A stretch of 64,000 nucleotides of DNA, taken from the NCBI GenBank assembly GCA_965243215.1, contig CBDEUJ010000003.1:496001-560000 (forward strand), read 5' to 3'. A model generated the notes under the pieces. The model made no database searches. It was not told the DNA's origin and saw only the letters and a list, made by a program, of their open reading frames with translations. The position numbers and the translations under genes are program-made. Of this stretch, positions 7,916-16,273 are shown one piece after another. The stretch is from JAJEFO01 sp009843725 (GTDB lineage: Bacteria > Pseudomonadota > Alphaproteobacteria > Rhodobacterales > Rhodobacteraceae). How positions within the stretch are numbered: the first letter of the stretch is position 1; each line of letters starts with the position of its first letter.

Positions 7916-8543
7916 CGGTCCCCTCCGTCTCGGCCCTTGCCGCCATGCGCTTGCGACGTTCGTCCTCCGGCCCCGCGAGGGCCCGGAAGCGGGCGAGCCA
8001 GGCCTCGGCCGCCTTCTCCGGCGGCATCGGGCGGATGCGGCGCGTCAGCGGCGGAAAGGCGACTCCGGCGTCCGCCGGCGCGTCCTCCATGACGTCCCGG
8101 CGCTCGGACGCCGCCGCCATGCGGGTCACGAAGCGCAGGAGTTCCGCCCGCTCCTCGTCCAGGACGGGATCGAGCCCGGCGGCCTCGCGCACCGCCGCGT
8201 CGATCCGCGCGGCCAGCCGCCCGGCGCGTTCCGCCGCCCGCTGCGATTCCGGCAAGCGTCCCCGGAGCCAGGCCGACGGCGCGTCGGCGAGCAGCGCGTG
8301 CAGCGCCAGCGTCCGGCGGTCCTCCTCGGCGAGGCCGCCGAGCGCCTCGACCTCCTCGCTGACGAACGCGGCGTGCGCGGCCACCGAGTGGTACCGGCGG
8401 CAGCGGCCGCCGTTCCGGCACGTGTTGGCCAGGACGTGCGCCAGCGCCTCGAAGTCGACGTCACCTGCGGTCACGGCCTCCGGGTCGCCGGGCCAGTTCA
8501 TCGGGCCTTCGCTGGCGCCCTTGCGCGTGCGTTTTCTCTTCAT
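7899..8543 (-). CDS. HD-phosphohydrolase-like protein with a lost metal-binding His, inside the tra operon
   Basis: I chose the ATG at 8543 (214 residues) because GGAGGAAAGGAG precedes it. Residues 31-62 (FEALAHVLAN, then RRYHSVAAHAAFVSEEV) match the first half of YfbR/phage-type HD hydrolases, whose consensus is SVAxHS. His57 would be the first metal ligand. The next motif should read ALLHDAxEA but here is ALLADAPSAW, so the His of the HD doublet is Ala86 while Asp87 remains. The C-terminal half is helical and unrecognised. The gene lies between traC and trbI. It may be a structural or regulatory relic of a nucleotidase. Loss of activity is inference from one residue. Confidence 0.65.
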   Translation of the reverse strand: MKRKRTRKGASEGPMNWPGDPEAVTAGDVDFEALAHVLANTCRNGGRCRRYHSVAAHAAFVSEEVEALGGLAEEDRRTLALHALLADAPSAWLRGRLPESQRAAERAGRLAARIDAAVREAAGLDPVLDEERAELLRFVTRMAAASERRDVMEDAPADAGVAFPPLTRRIRPMPPEKAAEAWLARFRALAGPEDERRKRMAARAETEGTDAAQG

Positions 8544-8652
8544 GAGGGATCTCCTTTCCTCCTGGTGGCTTCCCGGCGACGTGCGGCTGCACGACGCGTG
8601 CCGTCCCCGTTTCCGGTGCACGCGCGCCGATGCGCGCCGCGTCCGTTCACGG

Positions 8653-11223
8653 TCATGCGCTTCCTCCGGTTTCCGACGTCTCGAGCCGATGTGCGGTCGA
8701 CGGGTCCGCGCCGTCCGCCCCGACGATCCGGTCGATGGCCTCGACCGTCGTCAGCCCCTCCGCCTTCAGGCTCTCCACCGCCGCGAAGGCGGGACCGCGC
8801 GACGAGAAGAGCGCCACCGACCAAGCGTCGAGCACGAGACGCGCGACGCGCCAGCCGTCCGGGCCGTGCAGCACGAGCTCGGCGTAGCGCCCGTCGGCGG
8901 TTGACAGGCTCTTCAGCGCACGCTCCATGCCCGCGTCGCAGTGGATGCGCCCCTCGGACTTCAGCAGCTCGACCGATTCGTCCTTCTGGGCGAGGAAGAT
9001 CACCCAGTCCGAGTTCTCCCAGGCCGCCCGCGCGGCGGGGTTGGCGTAGTAGTCGTTGACCGACTGGGTCCCGGTGACGAGCGCGCCCCGGTACTTCCTC
9101 GCCCTGCGCGCCGCCCCCTCGAGGAACGCGCGGCTGTCCTCGCCCGAGAGCAGGTCCCAGGCCTCGTCGATGACGATCGCCTTCGCCCGCGTGCGGGGGC
9201 CGTGGTACATGCGCTGGGTCGCGAGGAACACGACCAGCATCAGCACCACGGCCTGGACGTCGCCCCGGCCCTTGAGCTCCGCGAGCTCGAACACGGTCAG
9301 CGCGTTCCCCAGGTCGGGAACGTCGGACCCGGAGAACAGCCGTCCCATGGCGCCGCCCGGGCACCACGGCCCGAGCGCGGTGCCCATGTCCCGCGCGCGG
9401 CGGTCGTCGCGCGCCTCCAGGTTCCTGCGCACGGTGCCGAGGTCGGCCTCGTTGCCCGCCTCGTCCCAGGCCGCCGAGATGGCCTCCGCGACCAGCGCCG
9501 CCTCGATGTCGTCCATGGAGCCCCGCCGCCGGGCCATGCGGCCGATCACGCCCGCCAGCATGGAGAGGCACTCCTCGCGGTAGTCGCCGTCGTGTTCCGC
9601 GGTCTCCGCGTCGATCATGGCGAAGGGGTTGAGCGTCGCGGCGTCCTTGCCGAACGCGATGAACGCGCCGTCCAGCGCCTCCGCCGCGTGCTGGAAGGAG
9701 CGCCCGTCGTCGATCATCACGGCCTCGCCGCCGGCGGCGACCATGCCCGTGACGAGCTCCTGCATCAGCACCGACTTGCCCGAGCCGGACTTGCCGGTGA
9801 CGGCCACGTTGTAGTTGCCCGCCTCGTTGGCGAAGGGCGACCAGCAGGCGGTCTGTCCCCTGCGCCCGACGAGCAGGAGCGCGGGCGGGTTGTCGGGGTT
9901 CGCGGGCTGCCCGCGCCACTCGCCGTGGAGCGGCGCGAGGTTGACGGCGCTGGAGGTGAGCAGCGTCTTCATCCGGCCCATGCGCTCCAGGTCCGACTCC
10001 AGCCCTCCCGCAGAGGCCATCGGCAGGCAGGCGAGCCAGGACGGCAGCTGCACGTAGCGCTCGGCCGTCACGCGCCAGCCCTGGCCGTGGTAGATCGCGC
10101 GCACCGCCTGCTCGGCCTCGTCGAGGCCGTCCATCCGCGAATGGACGGCGACCATGTAGCAGGCGCGGACCAGCCGCTCGCCGTCCTTGAGACGCTCGGT
10201 CACCGCCTGCCAGTCCCGCGCCTTCTCCGGCAGCCCAGGCAGGTAGCGGGCGAGGCCGGTCCCGGCCTGCTGGATCGCCCTTGCGCTCTTCAGGAACGCG
10301 CGCTCCCCCGCCGCCTCGTCGCCGGTGACGACGGTAAGGCAGGTCAGCACCGGGCAGCCGGGCTGCAGGAAGTCGCGGTGGAAGTCTCCGATCAGCGCGT
10401 TACCGCGCCAGCCCGGCCAGACCTCCGGGAACGTGACGGCGCTCAGCACCCGGACGGCGACGTCCTCGCCGTCCGGATGGTGGAAGGCCAGGCCCGTCGG
10501 GCGGACCGTCATGGCCCGCCCGGGCGACGCGCACTGCTCGTGGATCGGGTCGCGGGGCGACCAGCGGCGACGCGGGCGCTCCGTCCCGCCGTCGCGGATG
10601 CCCGCGACGTCCGGCGCGACGAGCTCGGCGGCGAGTGACAGGAGCGCGTCCGGCTCCAGCCTGCGCGCCTGCGCGCCAGCCGAGGCCAGCGTCCCCTCCA
10701 GCGCCCGGCGGAAGGCGCCGAGCGCGGTCTCCGTGGCCGGACCGGGGCCCCCCGAAAGGCAGGCGGTCAGGAAGATCCTGTGGTCGGAGAGCGTGAAGGG
10801 CGGCCCGCCCGCGTGCAGCCTTCTCCAGCCGCCGGGAGCCAGGAGTTCCTTGCGTCCCTCGCCCATGCGCGCCAGCGCGCCGCCCGCGTCGCGCCTGGGA
10901 GCCGCCCAGGCGCGGAGGCCGTGTCCGAAGCGCGGGCTCGCCCAGTGGATCATCTGGACCGTGCAGCGCTCCGGCGCGGCGTCGGCCAGCGTGCCCGCGA
11001 GCGCGCCGAGCGTCTCGCCGTCGATCCCGGCGAAGGGCGGCAGCTCCATGACGAACCCCGTGCTGCCGGCGTTGACGAAGAGCCCGCTCGCCTCGTCGAA
11101 GGCGCGCCAGGGCAGGAGGGAGTGCAGCGCCGCCGGCATCTCCGGGGGCGTCCAGGGACCCGGCGCCTCCTGGCCCTCGAAGAGCTCGAGGAGCCGCGCC
11201 GTGAGGGAACCGCCGGCGCTCAT
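8653..11223 (-). CDS. traC: TraC, VirB4-family conjugation ATPase
   Basis: The gene encodes 856 residues from ATG 11223, which overlaps the traV stop (ATGA) and follows a GGAGG. The N-terminal half carries the TraC/VirB4 region (SRMDGLDEAEQAVRAIY and neighbours). The C-terminal ATPase has Walker A GKSGSGKS at 477-484, MIDDGRSFQ, Walker B IVIDEAW at 683-689, and GTQSVNDYY. It is a cytoplasmic, membrane-associated ATPase that powers pilus assembly by the type IV secretion channel. Length agrees with F TraC (about 875). Confidence 0.95.
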   Translation of the reverse strand: MSAGGSLTARLLELFEGQEAPGPWTPPEMPAALHSLLPWRAFDEASGLFVNAGSTGFVMELPPFAGIDGETLGALAGTLADAAPERCTVQMIHWASPRFGHGLRAWAAPRRDAGGALARMGEGRKELLAPGGWRRLHAGGPPFTLSDHRIFLTACLSGGPGPATETALGAFRRALEGTLASAGAQARRLEPDALLSLAAELVAPDVAGIRDGGTERPRRRWSPRDPIHEQCASPGRAMTVRPTGLAFHHPDGEDVAVRVLSAVTFPEVWPGWRGNALIGDFHRDFLQPGCPVLTCLTVVTGDEAAGERAFLKSARAIQQAGTGLARYLPGLPEKARDWQAVTERLKDGERLVRACYMVAVHSRMDGLDEAEQAVRAIYHGQGWRVTAERYVQLPSWLACLPMASAGGLESDLERMGRMKTLLTSSAVNLAPLHGEWRGQPANPDNPPALLLVGRRGQTACWSPFANEAGNYNVAVTGKSGSGKSVLMQELVTGMVAAGGEAVMIDDGRSFQHAAEALDGAFIAFGKDAATLNPFAMIDAETAEHDGDYREECLSMLAGVIGRMARRRGSMDDIEAALVAEAISAAWDEAGNEADLGTVRRNLEARDDRRARDMGTALGPWCPGGAMGRLFSGSDVPDLGNALTVFELAELKGRGDVQAVVLMLVVFLATQRMYHGPRTRAKAIVIDEAWDLLSGEDSRAFLEGAARRARKYRGALVTGTQSVNDYYANPAARAAWENSDWVIFLAQKDESVELLKSEGRIHCDAGMERALKSLSTADGRYAELVLHGPDGWRVARLVLDAWSVALFSSRGPAFAAVESLKAEGLTTVEAIDRIVGADGADPSTAHRLETSETGGSA

Positions 11224-11837
11224 TCCGTCCTCCACGAGGCGGGCTCCAGCACGACGCGGACGTGGGAGGCCTCGCGGTAGACGCCATCCCCGTCGACGAA
11301 GGGCGCGATCCAGATCCGCGCCACGACCTCGTCCGTGCGCAGTCCGTCGCGGTCCGGGCCGTTCACGTCGCCGTCGCGCAGCGCGAGGGCCTGTTCGGCC
11401 AGAAGGCCGGAGGACGCCCGACCTGCCAATGCGGTCTCCACGTTTTCGGACGTGGCGTCTTCCGATGCCGTCCCGCCATCCCGGTCCTCACCCTCGTGTC
11501 CGCCCAGCAGACGGTCGAGCCAGCCGAAGGGAACGGAACCGTCCCCGCAGTTGGCAGTGCACGCGGTCCCTTCAAACGCATCGGACGCGCCGGGCGCGTT
11601 CTCGCGCGGCGTCCAGAGTGGCGCATCGAGCACCGTCCCGTGGCCTGTGTCTGGCACCGCCGGATCGACGGCCGCGACGCTGCCGCAGGATCCGCCCGTC
11701 GCCAGCGGGCACTGCCAGCTCTCGCCGACATGCCCCCGCGAGCAGCCACCGAGCAAGACCGCTCCGAGCGTCACGGCCAGGACCGCGGCCTTTGGCATCG
11801 CCGCACTTCGCGGCGCGCGGGTGTCGAATGTCTTCAT
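11220..11837 (-). CDS. traV: TraV, outer-membrane lipoprotein of the transfer channel
   Basis: I chose ATG 11837 (205 residues) because GAGGAGAAT precedes it. An earlier in-frame ATG at 11867 lies within the end of traB. The signal peptide ends in a lipobox, AVLLGGC, so Cys32 should be lipidated. The family-typical CPL and C-x-C pairs follow (SWQCPL, GGSCGSV, CTANCGDG). The C-terminus ends RIWIAPFVDGDGVYREASHV and VRVVLEPASW, as in TraV/VirB7-like proteins. TraV anchors TraK and TraB to the outer membrane to form the secretion core complex, and the three genes are consecutive here. Confidence 0.88.
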   Translation of the reverse strand: MKTFDTRAPRSAAMPKAAVLAVTLGAVLLGGCSRGHVGESWQCPLATGGSCGSVAAVDPAVPDTGHGTVLDAPLWTPRENAPGASDAFEGTACTANCGDGSVPFGWLDRLLGGHEGEDRDGGTASEDATSENVETALAGRASSGLLAEQALALRDGDVNGPDRDGLRTDEVVARIWIAPFVDGDGVYREASHVRVVLEPASWRTE

Positions 11838-11856
11838 CTCGTGATTCTCCTCAAGT

Positions 11857-13185
11857 TCAGGGTTCATGCCGTGGCGTTCCGTGACGCCCGTCCGGGCGGG
11901 GCGCGCCGCCGATGCGGGCGCCCTCCAGGAACACCAGCGTCACGCGCGTGCCGGCCTGGAGCTGGACCACGGGCTGGTACTGCTCGGCGCGGCGGATCAT
12001 GTAGTCGGAGACCTTTTGTCCGGCGCTGGACGCCCCGGCGCCGAACCCGGCGCGACCGATGTCGGAAAGCCCCGTGTTGGCAACCGTGGCGCCGCTCCCG
12101 GTGGCAACCGCCTGCGGCTGGAACGCCTGGGAGACGCCCTGGCCGAGGCCGGAGACCATGCCGGCGAGGAACGCCCGCTCGACGAGCGCGCCCTCGCGGC
12201 TCACGACAGGACCGCGCACGCCGGTCTTGCCCGAGCCCGCGACGAATCCCGCCACCTCGGTCTCGACCACCGTCCCGGGCTCAGGCCCGGCACAGGTCAT
12301 GGTGCGGAAACGCACGTAGACCTTCTCCGAGGAGAGGTCGCCGTGGGCCGCGCCCGTGACGGTGCAGCCGTCGACGTCGACGGAAAGCGCGACGCCATCC
12401 TCGGCGGCCGTCCAGGCCGGACCCGTGACCCGCATGAGCACCGGGCGGGGATCGCCCTGCGAGGAGACCCCGGCAGAGGCGTCGACGCCGGCCAGCACCA
12501 CCGCCTCGGCATGCGCCCCCGCCGGCAGCCAGTCGGAGACCGGCTTCGCGACGGCGTCTGCCACGATGTCGCCGCCGCTCCGGCGATCGCCTCGGTCCTT
12601 GGCCAGCGGATCGGCGAGCGAGGACTGCGGCCCTCCCTCCAGCTCGAAGGTCTCGATGATGCGCTGGGGCGCCAGCGGCGCGGCCTGGCCTTGCGGACCG
12701 CCGCCAGGCGCGGATCCCGCAGCAGGTCCTTCGAACCACCGGTCGCCCGCGGGCACGCCGATCGCGGCCTCCGCCTGCTCCGCCTGGCGCTGCAGCTCGT
12801 CGATCACCGCCGCCTGGGCGTCGATCGTGTCCTGCGCGTTCGCGGCGTCCTCCTCCAGCTTCGCGGCCAGGCGGTCGTTGTCCGTTCTCAGCGACCGCGC
12901 CTCCCGCTCCATCTCGCGGAGCTTCGTCTCGATCCCGCCGAGCCGCGCCTCGGAGCGGAGCGTCCAGACCTTCTCGGCCGCGTCCGGCTCCACGATCCCG
13001 GCCTCGATGCCGCCCTCCGGCGCGCGCGGCCCGCCGCCGCCCGTGCCGAGCCAGGCGGCCAGGCCGGCCAGCAATGCCGCAGCGATCACCGAGAAGAGCA
13101 GCAGCTGGCGCCGCCGGACCGCGCCGGCGTCGCCGTCGTCCCGGACAGGACGCGGCGAGGGACGGATTCCGTCGCGGGCGCTCAT
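11857..13185 (-). CDS. traB: TraB, VirB10-like core-complex protein
   Basis: The 442-residue protein has a cytoplasmic basic N-terminus, one membrane segment (about 27-46), a coiled coil (about 70-140), a Pro/Gly-rich linker and a C-terminal TrbI/VirB10 beta domain (about 215-435). The domain shows VLAGVDASAGVSSQGDPRPV, DVDGCTVTGAAHGDLSSEKV, GFVAGSGKTGVRGPVVSREG and VVQLQAGTRVTLVFLEG. It spans the inner membrane and periplasm and joins TraC to the TraK/TraV outer-membrane ring. Its start overlaps the traK stop by 4 bases. Confidence 0.93.
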   Translation of the reverse strand: MSARDGIRPSPRPVRDDGDAGAVRRRQLLLFSVIAAALLAGLAAWLGTGGGGPRAPEGGIEAGIVEPDAAEKVWTLRSEARLGGIETKLREMEREARSLRTDNDRLAAKLEEDAANAQDTIDAQAAVIDELQRQAEQAEAAIGVPAGDRWFEGPAAGSAPGGGPQGQAAPLAPQRIIETFELEGGPQSSLADPLAKDRGDRRSGGDIVADAVAKPVSDWLPAGAHAEAVVLAGVDASAGVSSQGDPRPVLMRVTGPAWTAAEDGVALSVDVDGCTVTGAAHGDLSSEKVYVRFRTMTCAGPEPGTVVETEVAGFVAGSGKTGVRGPVVSREGALVERAFLAGMVSGLGQGVSQAFQPQAVATGSGATVANTGLSDIGRAGFGAGASSAGQKVSDYMIRRAEQYQPVVQLQAGTRVTLVFLEGARIGGAPRPDGRHGTPRHEP

Positions 13186-14012
13186 CGCGCATCTCCCGGT
13201 CCGGCGGTCTCGACCACCGCCACGGCAAGCCGTCCGCCGTACGGACCCGTGTCCGGACCCGCCAGCCAGAGCGCCGCGAGGCGGCCCGTGGCAAGCGCTT
13301 CCCTCAGGGTCCCGGCGAGACCCGCCGCGGCGCTGCCGCCGGAAGGCGCGGGGAGGGCGTCCGCCTCCAGCACGAGCGCCGAAAGCCGCGGGCCCCGCCA
13401 GGTCTCGACGATGCGGATGCCCTGGGCGGGATTGCCGCCGCCCGCCAGGATCTCGTGGCCCGGCAGCGGCTCGCGCCGCGCGACGGCGCGCACCAGGCGC
13501 ACGAGCGCCGCGACATGCGGGTCGCTGCCAGAGGTCGGACCGGCCGTGAAGGCGGCAGGAATCGCGTCCGAGTTGCGGATCAGGACCTGCGCGGCGTCAC
13601 GTCCCGTCGGCGTGAGCGCCAGCCGGTAGGTGAAGCCCCGCTCCGTGCCGATGAACAGCGTGACCGGATCCGGGACGGGCATGCCTTCCGCGCCGGACCC
13701 GGGAGATTCGGTCGCTGCCGTCCCGGGCTGCGGGACGGCGGGACGCAGGTAGAGGTCTCCCGTGGCGGCGTCGTGCTCGACCGCATAGCCGTCCGGCGAC
13801 CGCACCACCCGGACGATCCGGTCATGGCCGAGCGCGATGCGGCTGACCCCGTTCGCGGAGATCTCCGCAGCGAGCTCGGCGTTGTCGACCGCGTCCAGGA
13901 CCTGCATCGCCGTCGCCGGGATCGCTCCGGCGAGCAGGAACGCCGAAAGGACGTACGGTGCCATCAGCGCCCTGCGTCTGCACAGGCGTGTCAGTGTCAA
14001 TTTCAGTCTCAT
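13182..14012 (-). CDS. traK: TraK, VirB9-like secretin-type core protein
   Basis: This 276-residue periplasmic protein has a signal peptide ending IPATA (about residue 34). The mature part reads AELAAEISANGVSRIALGHD and then the beta-rich TraK N-terminal domain (DGYAVEHDAATGDLYLRP). The C-terminal half (ERGFTYRLALTP, then LVRLVRAVARREPLPG, IRIVETWRGPRLSALVLE) matches TraK_C. With TraV and TraB it forms the outer-membrane ring of the channel. It is 4-base coupled to traE upstream and traB downstream. Confidence 0.9.
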   Translation of the reverse strand: MRLKLTLTRLCRRRALMAPYVLSAFLLAGAIPATAMQVLDAVDNAELAAEISANGVSRIALGHDRIVRVVRSPDGYAVEHDAATGDLYLRPAVPQPGTAATESPGSGAEGMPVPDPVTLFIGTERGFTYRLALTPTGRDAAQVLIRNSDAIPAAFTAGPTSGSDPHVAALVRLVRAVARREPLPGHEILAGGGNPAQGIRIVETWRGPRLSALVLEADALPAPSGGSAAAGLAGTLREALATGRLAALWLAGPDTGPYGGRLAVAVVETAGPGDAR

Positions 14013-14566
14013 CTTTCATTCTCCGTCTGTTCGAAGCGCAGGAGCCCGATCCGCCCGGCGTCGATCCGGAAGGCGAGCCGGTAGCGCCGGTCCTCGCGCG
14101 AGGCCTCCTCGCGGCCGATCCAGGTCACGAGCTCGCCCGCCACCTCGGCCGTGAGCCCCTCCGGGTCGGCCTCGATCTCGATGGGGTAGAAGGCGCTCGC
14201 CATGTCGCGGCCCGCCATGCGCGCCGCCTCGGCCTCGACCCAGGCGGCGACCGCGCCCCGCGCCGAGGCGTGGGAGAGCCGGGCGACCGCCTGGCGGACG
14301 TGGCCCGCGTTCTCCGGCGTCAGCGTGAGCAGCGTCACCGAGACGGTGCGCGCCATGTCCTCGAGATACCTTGCGCCGGTCCCGCCGCTCCCGACCTCCC
14401 AGGCCGGGCCCGCCACGGCTGGCACCAGCACGGTCACCGTCTCCCGCCCGGCGAAGCCGAGCGTGAGGGCGACGTTGCCCGTCATCGACAGCGCGAGCAG
14501 CGCCGCCAGCGCGAGCCGGATGTCCCGCACCCGGCGGAACGCGGATTCCATGCCGTACCGCCGCAT
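14009..14566 (-). CDS. traE: TraE, VirB5-position inner-membrane/pilus protein
   Basis: The gene encodes 185 residues from ATG 14566, sharing TGATG with the traL stop. It has one N-terminal membrane segment (about 18-38), then a periplasmic domain with YLEDMARTVSVTLLTLTPEN, SAFYPIEIEADPE and a C-terminus DRRYRLAFRIDAGRIGLLRF, all typical of TraE. Size agrees with F TraE (188). TraE acts with TraL at the inner membrane in early pilus assembly. Confidence 0.9.
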   Translation of the reverse strand: MRRYGMESAFRRVRDIRLALAALLALSMTGNVALTLGFAGRETVTVLVPAVAGPAWEVGSGGTGARYLEDMARTVSVTLLTLTPENAGHVRQAVARLSHASARGAVAAWVEAEAARMAGRDMASAFYPIEIEADPEGLTAEVAGELVTWIGREEASREDRRYRLAFRIDAGRIGLLRFEQTENER

Positions 14567-14859
14567 CAGCCGACGAACCGCCTGAGGTGGCTCGGCGGCG
14601 TCGCCCTGAACCGCAGCACGAAGTCCGGCAGGAACCAATAAAGCGCGTGGCGCGCGACGTTGGCCCCGCCCCCGCGCTTGACGCGCCTGAGCAGCAGCCA
14701 GCCGCCGAAGCCCGCGACGAGGCCCGGGACGAACTGGTTGGCGGCGAGCCCGAGCAGCGCCGGGCCCATCAGGACCGCCGCCTCGTCGACGGTCCAGAAG
14801 AGCCACCGCTCCGGGTCGTCGAGCCGGCGCGGGATGACGTGGCGTGCTGCACCGTCCAT
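14566..14859 (-). CDS. traL: TraL, VirB3-like inner-membrane pilus protein
   Basis: The 97-residue protein starts at ATG 14859 (one-base overlap with the pilin stop, TGATG). It has the TraL pattern: a short N-terminal IPRRLDDPERWLFWTVDEA, a hydrophobic hairpin (about 27-58), and a basic tail ending ALYWFLPDFVLRFRATPPSH. F TraL is 91 residues. It sits directly after the pilin gene, as in F. Confidence 0.92.
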   Translation of the reverse strand: MDGAARHVIPRRLDDPERWLFWTVDEAAVLMGPALLGLAANQFVPGLVAGFGGWLLLRRVKRGGGANVARHALYWFLPDFVLRFRATPPSHLRRFVG

Positions 14860-15203
14860 CAGATTATCGCCGTGCCGACGAGGCCGGTGACGATGCCCGT
14901 CCCGGCGCCCGCCGCGATGCCGACGCCGACGGCGCCCATCAGCTGCATGGCGTTGAACCTGAGCACCGAGCCGACCAGCGCCGCGCCCACGGCGAGCGCG
15001 GCGGCGAGCTGGCCGCCCGTGCCGCCCACGATGTCCTCGACCGTGTCGAGCGGCGCGTCGAACGTGGTGTCGGAGGTCGCGGACGCGACCTCCGGCATCG
15101 CCAGGACGGCGGCGGCCGCGAGGCACGCCAGGGCGGTCCTGCCGAACGCTGCGGCCGCGCCGCAGCTGCAGGCGGGCGGCTTGGTCGTCGCCCGCGCCCT
15201 CAC
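14859..15203 (-). CDS. traA: TraA-like F-type propilin, GTG start
   Basis: The best start is GTG 15203, which overlaps the stop of the HTH gene as GTGA. This gives 114 residues. A long leader with a hydrophobic stretch ends at ASA near residue 43. The mature part is about 70 residues with two hydrophobic segments (LAAALAVGAALVGSV and LMGAVGVGIAAGAGTGIV) separated by a short polar loop (LRFNAMQ). That is the layout of F pilin. The pilin identity comes from this layout and from lying directly before traL; the sequence itself is poorly conserved. The nearby S26 peptidase may process it. Confidence 0.75.
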   Translation of the reverse strand: MRARATTKPPACSCGAAAAFGRTALACLAAAAVLAMPEVASATSDTTFDAPLDTVEDIVGGTGGQLAAALAVGAALVGSVLRFNAMQLMGAVGVGIAAGAGTGIVTGLVGTAII

Positions 15204-15424
15204 CGTCCCGTCCCCGAAAGCGCGGTGCCGTCGTCCGACGTCGACGCGCGGCGGCGCGAATCCGCCCAGGCCTGCAGGTCCTCGCGCCTGTACCGGATCA
15301 GCGTGCCGAACTTGTGAAAGACCGGGCCGCCCCCGGAGACCCGGTAGCGCATCAGCGTCTTCGCCGACAATCCCAGAATCCGGGCCGCCCGCTGCGTGTC
15401 CAGGTAGATCGTCTGTTCCGTCAT
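15200..15424 (-). CDS. Helix-turn-helix (AlpA/excisionase-type) protein at the head of the tra operon
   Basis: This 74-residue protein starts at ATG 15424 with AAGGAGAGG before it. Residues 7-52 (LDTQRAARILGLSAKTLMRY, then FHKFGTLIRYRREDLQAWAD) are the HTH_17/MerR-like winged helix of AlpA-type regulators and small excisionases. It is translationally coupled to the pilin gene. It is therefore the first gene of the tra operon and a good candidate for its regulator, possibly acting on the inverted repeat about 95 bases upstream (15,518-15,544). Whether it controls transfer, excision or both cannot be read from the sequence. Confidence 0.8.
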   Translation of the reverse strand: MTEQTIYLDTQRAARILGLSAKTLMRYRVSGGGPVFHKFGTLIRYRREDLQAWADSRRRASTSDDGTALSGTGR

Positions 15425-16273
15425 TCCCCTCTCCTTGAGTTCCATGGGTCGCGCCGGCGCCGGGACGGCGCGGACGCAGGTCCCGCAACGAGAGCAGGAA
15501 TCGCGGTTTGCGGGGATGGTCGTTTTTCGATTCCGAAAACGACCTCCCCAGGCTTGCTCCCTGGAGGACAGGGGAGGACGGGACGATGACAGGTCGCGGC
15601 GGGCAAATCGGCGGCGACCCCCCTGGAGGGGCCGGAACCGCCGCGAATCAGGCGCTCAGCCACGGACGATTCGACCGAGCAGACCGAACCGATTCGGCGC
15701 ATCTGTGGTCATCTGTTGAACTATGGGGCTTCAATCGGGTTCAGCAGACCGATTCAGGCACGTGGGCGGTCCGCGTTCATGGGAGGAATCTGGACTGGTC
15801 ACGGCCCGCATCTCGAAAAAACACAAGAGCCTCCCGGGATGGTGCGGACCAATTCGGCGGGTCTGGCTGATCTTGAACGTCGGGCTCCGCGGCGCTGTCG
15901 GCGCAGAAGCTAATCGCGATGCCCCGTTCCGACACACGGATCACCGCAAGCGGCATCGAACTTCTGCACCAGACACGCATCGCAAACCGTCTTGCCCGCA
16001 AGCGTGAATCGAATGACGGACAGTACGGCCACCGCAGGCTCAAGCGCCGAATTGCAGAGATCGTCGCTCCGCACCGCTCGTCGACCTTCGAGAATCTCGA
16101 CGCTTGTCAGTGATCCGGCGCCGAGCCTGCGCGCGCCACGTCAAGGTGATCAAGAGTGGGAGCGCGATGCTTCTGGACCTGCCTGTCGGCCAGGATCTCG
16201 TTCACGAGCCGATCACCGCCAACATCACTGCATCGTCCGGCTTCGCTTCGTACCGCGTGCAATCCTTGACAAC
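15425..16273 (-). other. Gene-free leader region upstream of the tra operon
   Basis: About 850 bases separate the HTH gene from the YfbU gene. I find no convincing gene here. It should hold the tra promoter. Visible signals are the near-perfect inverted repeat at 15,518-15,544 and a smaller one at 15,684-15,697 (CCGAA-N4-TTCGG). Composition is more AT-rich than the tra genes. Confidence 0.5.
15518..15544. promoter_or_regulatory. Inverted repeat upstream of the tra operon, possible operator
   Basis: The arms GGTCGTTTTTCG and CGAAAACGACC face each other across ATTC. They match except for one extra T in the left arm. It lies about 95 bases before the start of the HTH gene, a good place for an operator of the tra promoter. 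A rho-independent terminator is less likely because no T-run follows on either strand. Confidence 0.45.

Noticed and set aside
7899..8543. Active nucleotidase of the YfbR type
   Set aside because: The His of the HD doublet is replaced by Ala86, so I describe it as HD-like and probably inactive.
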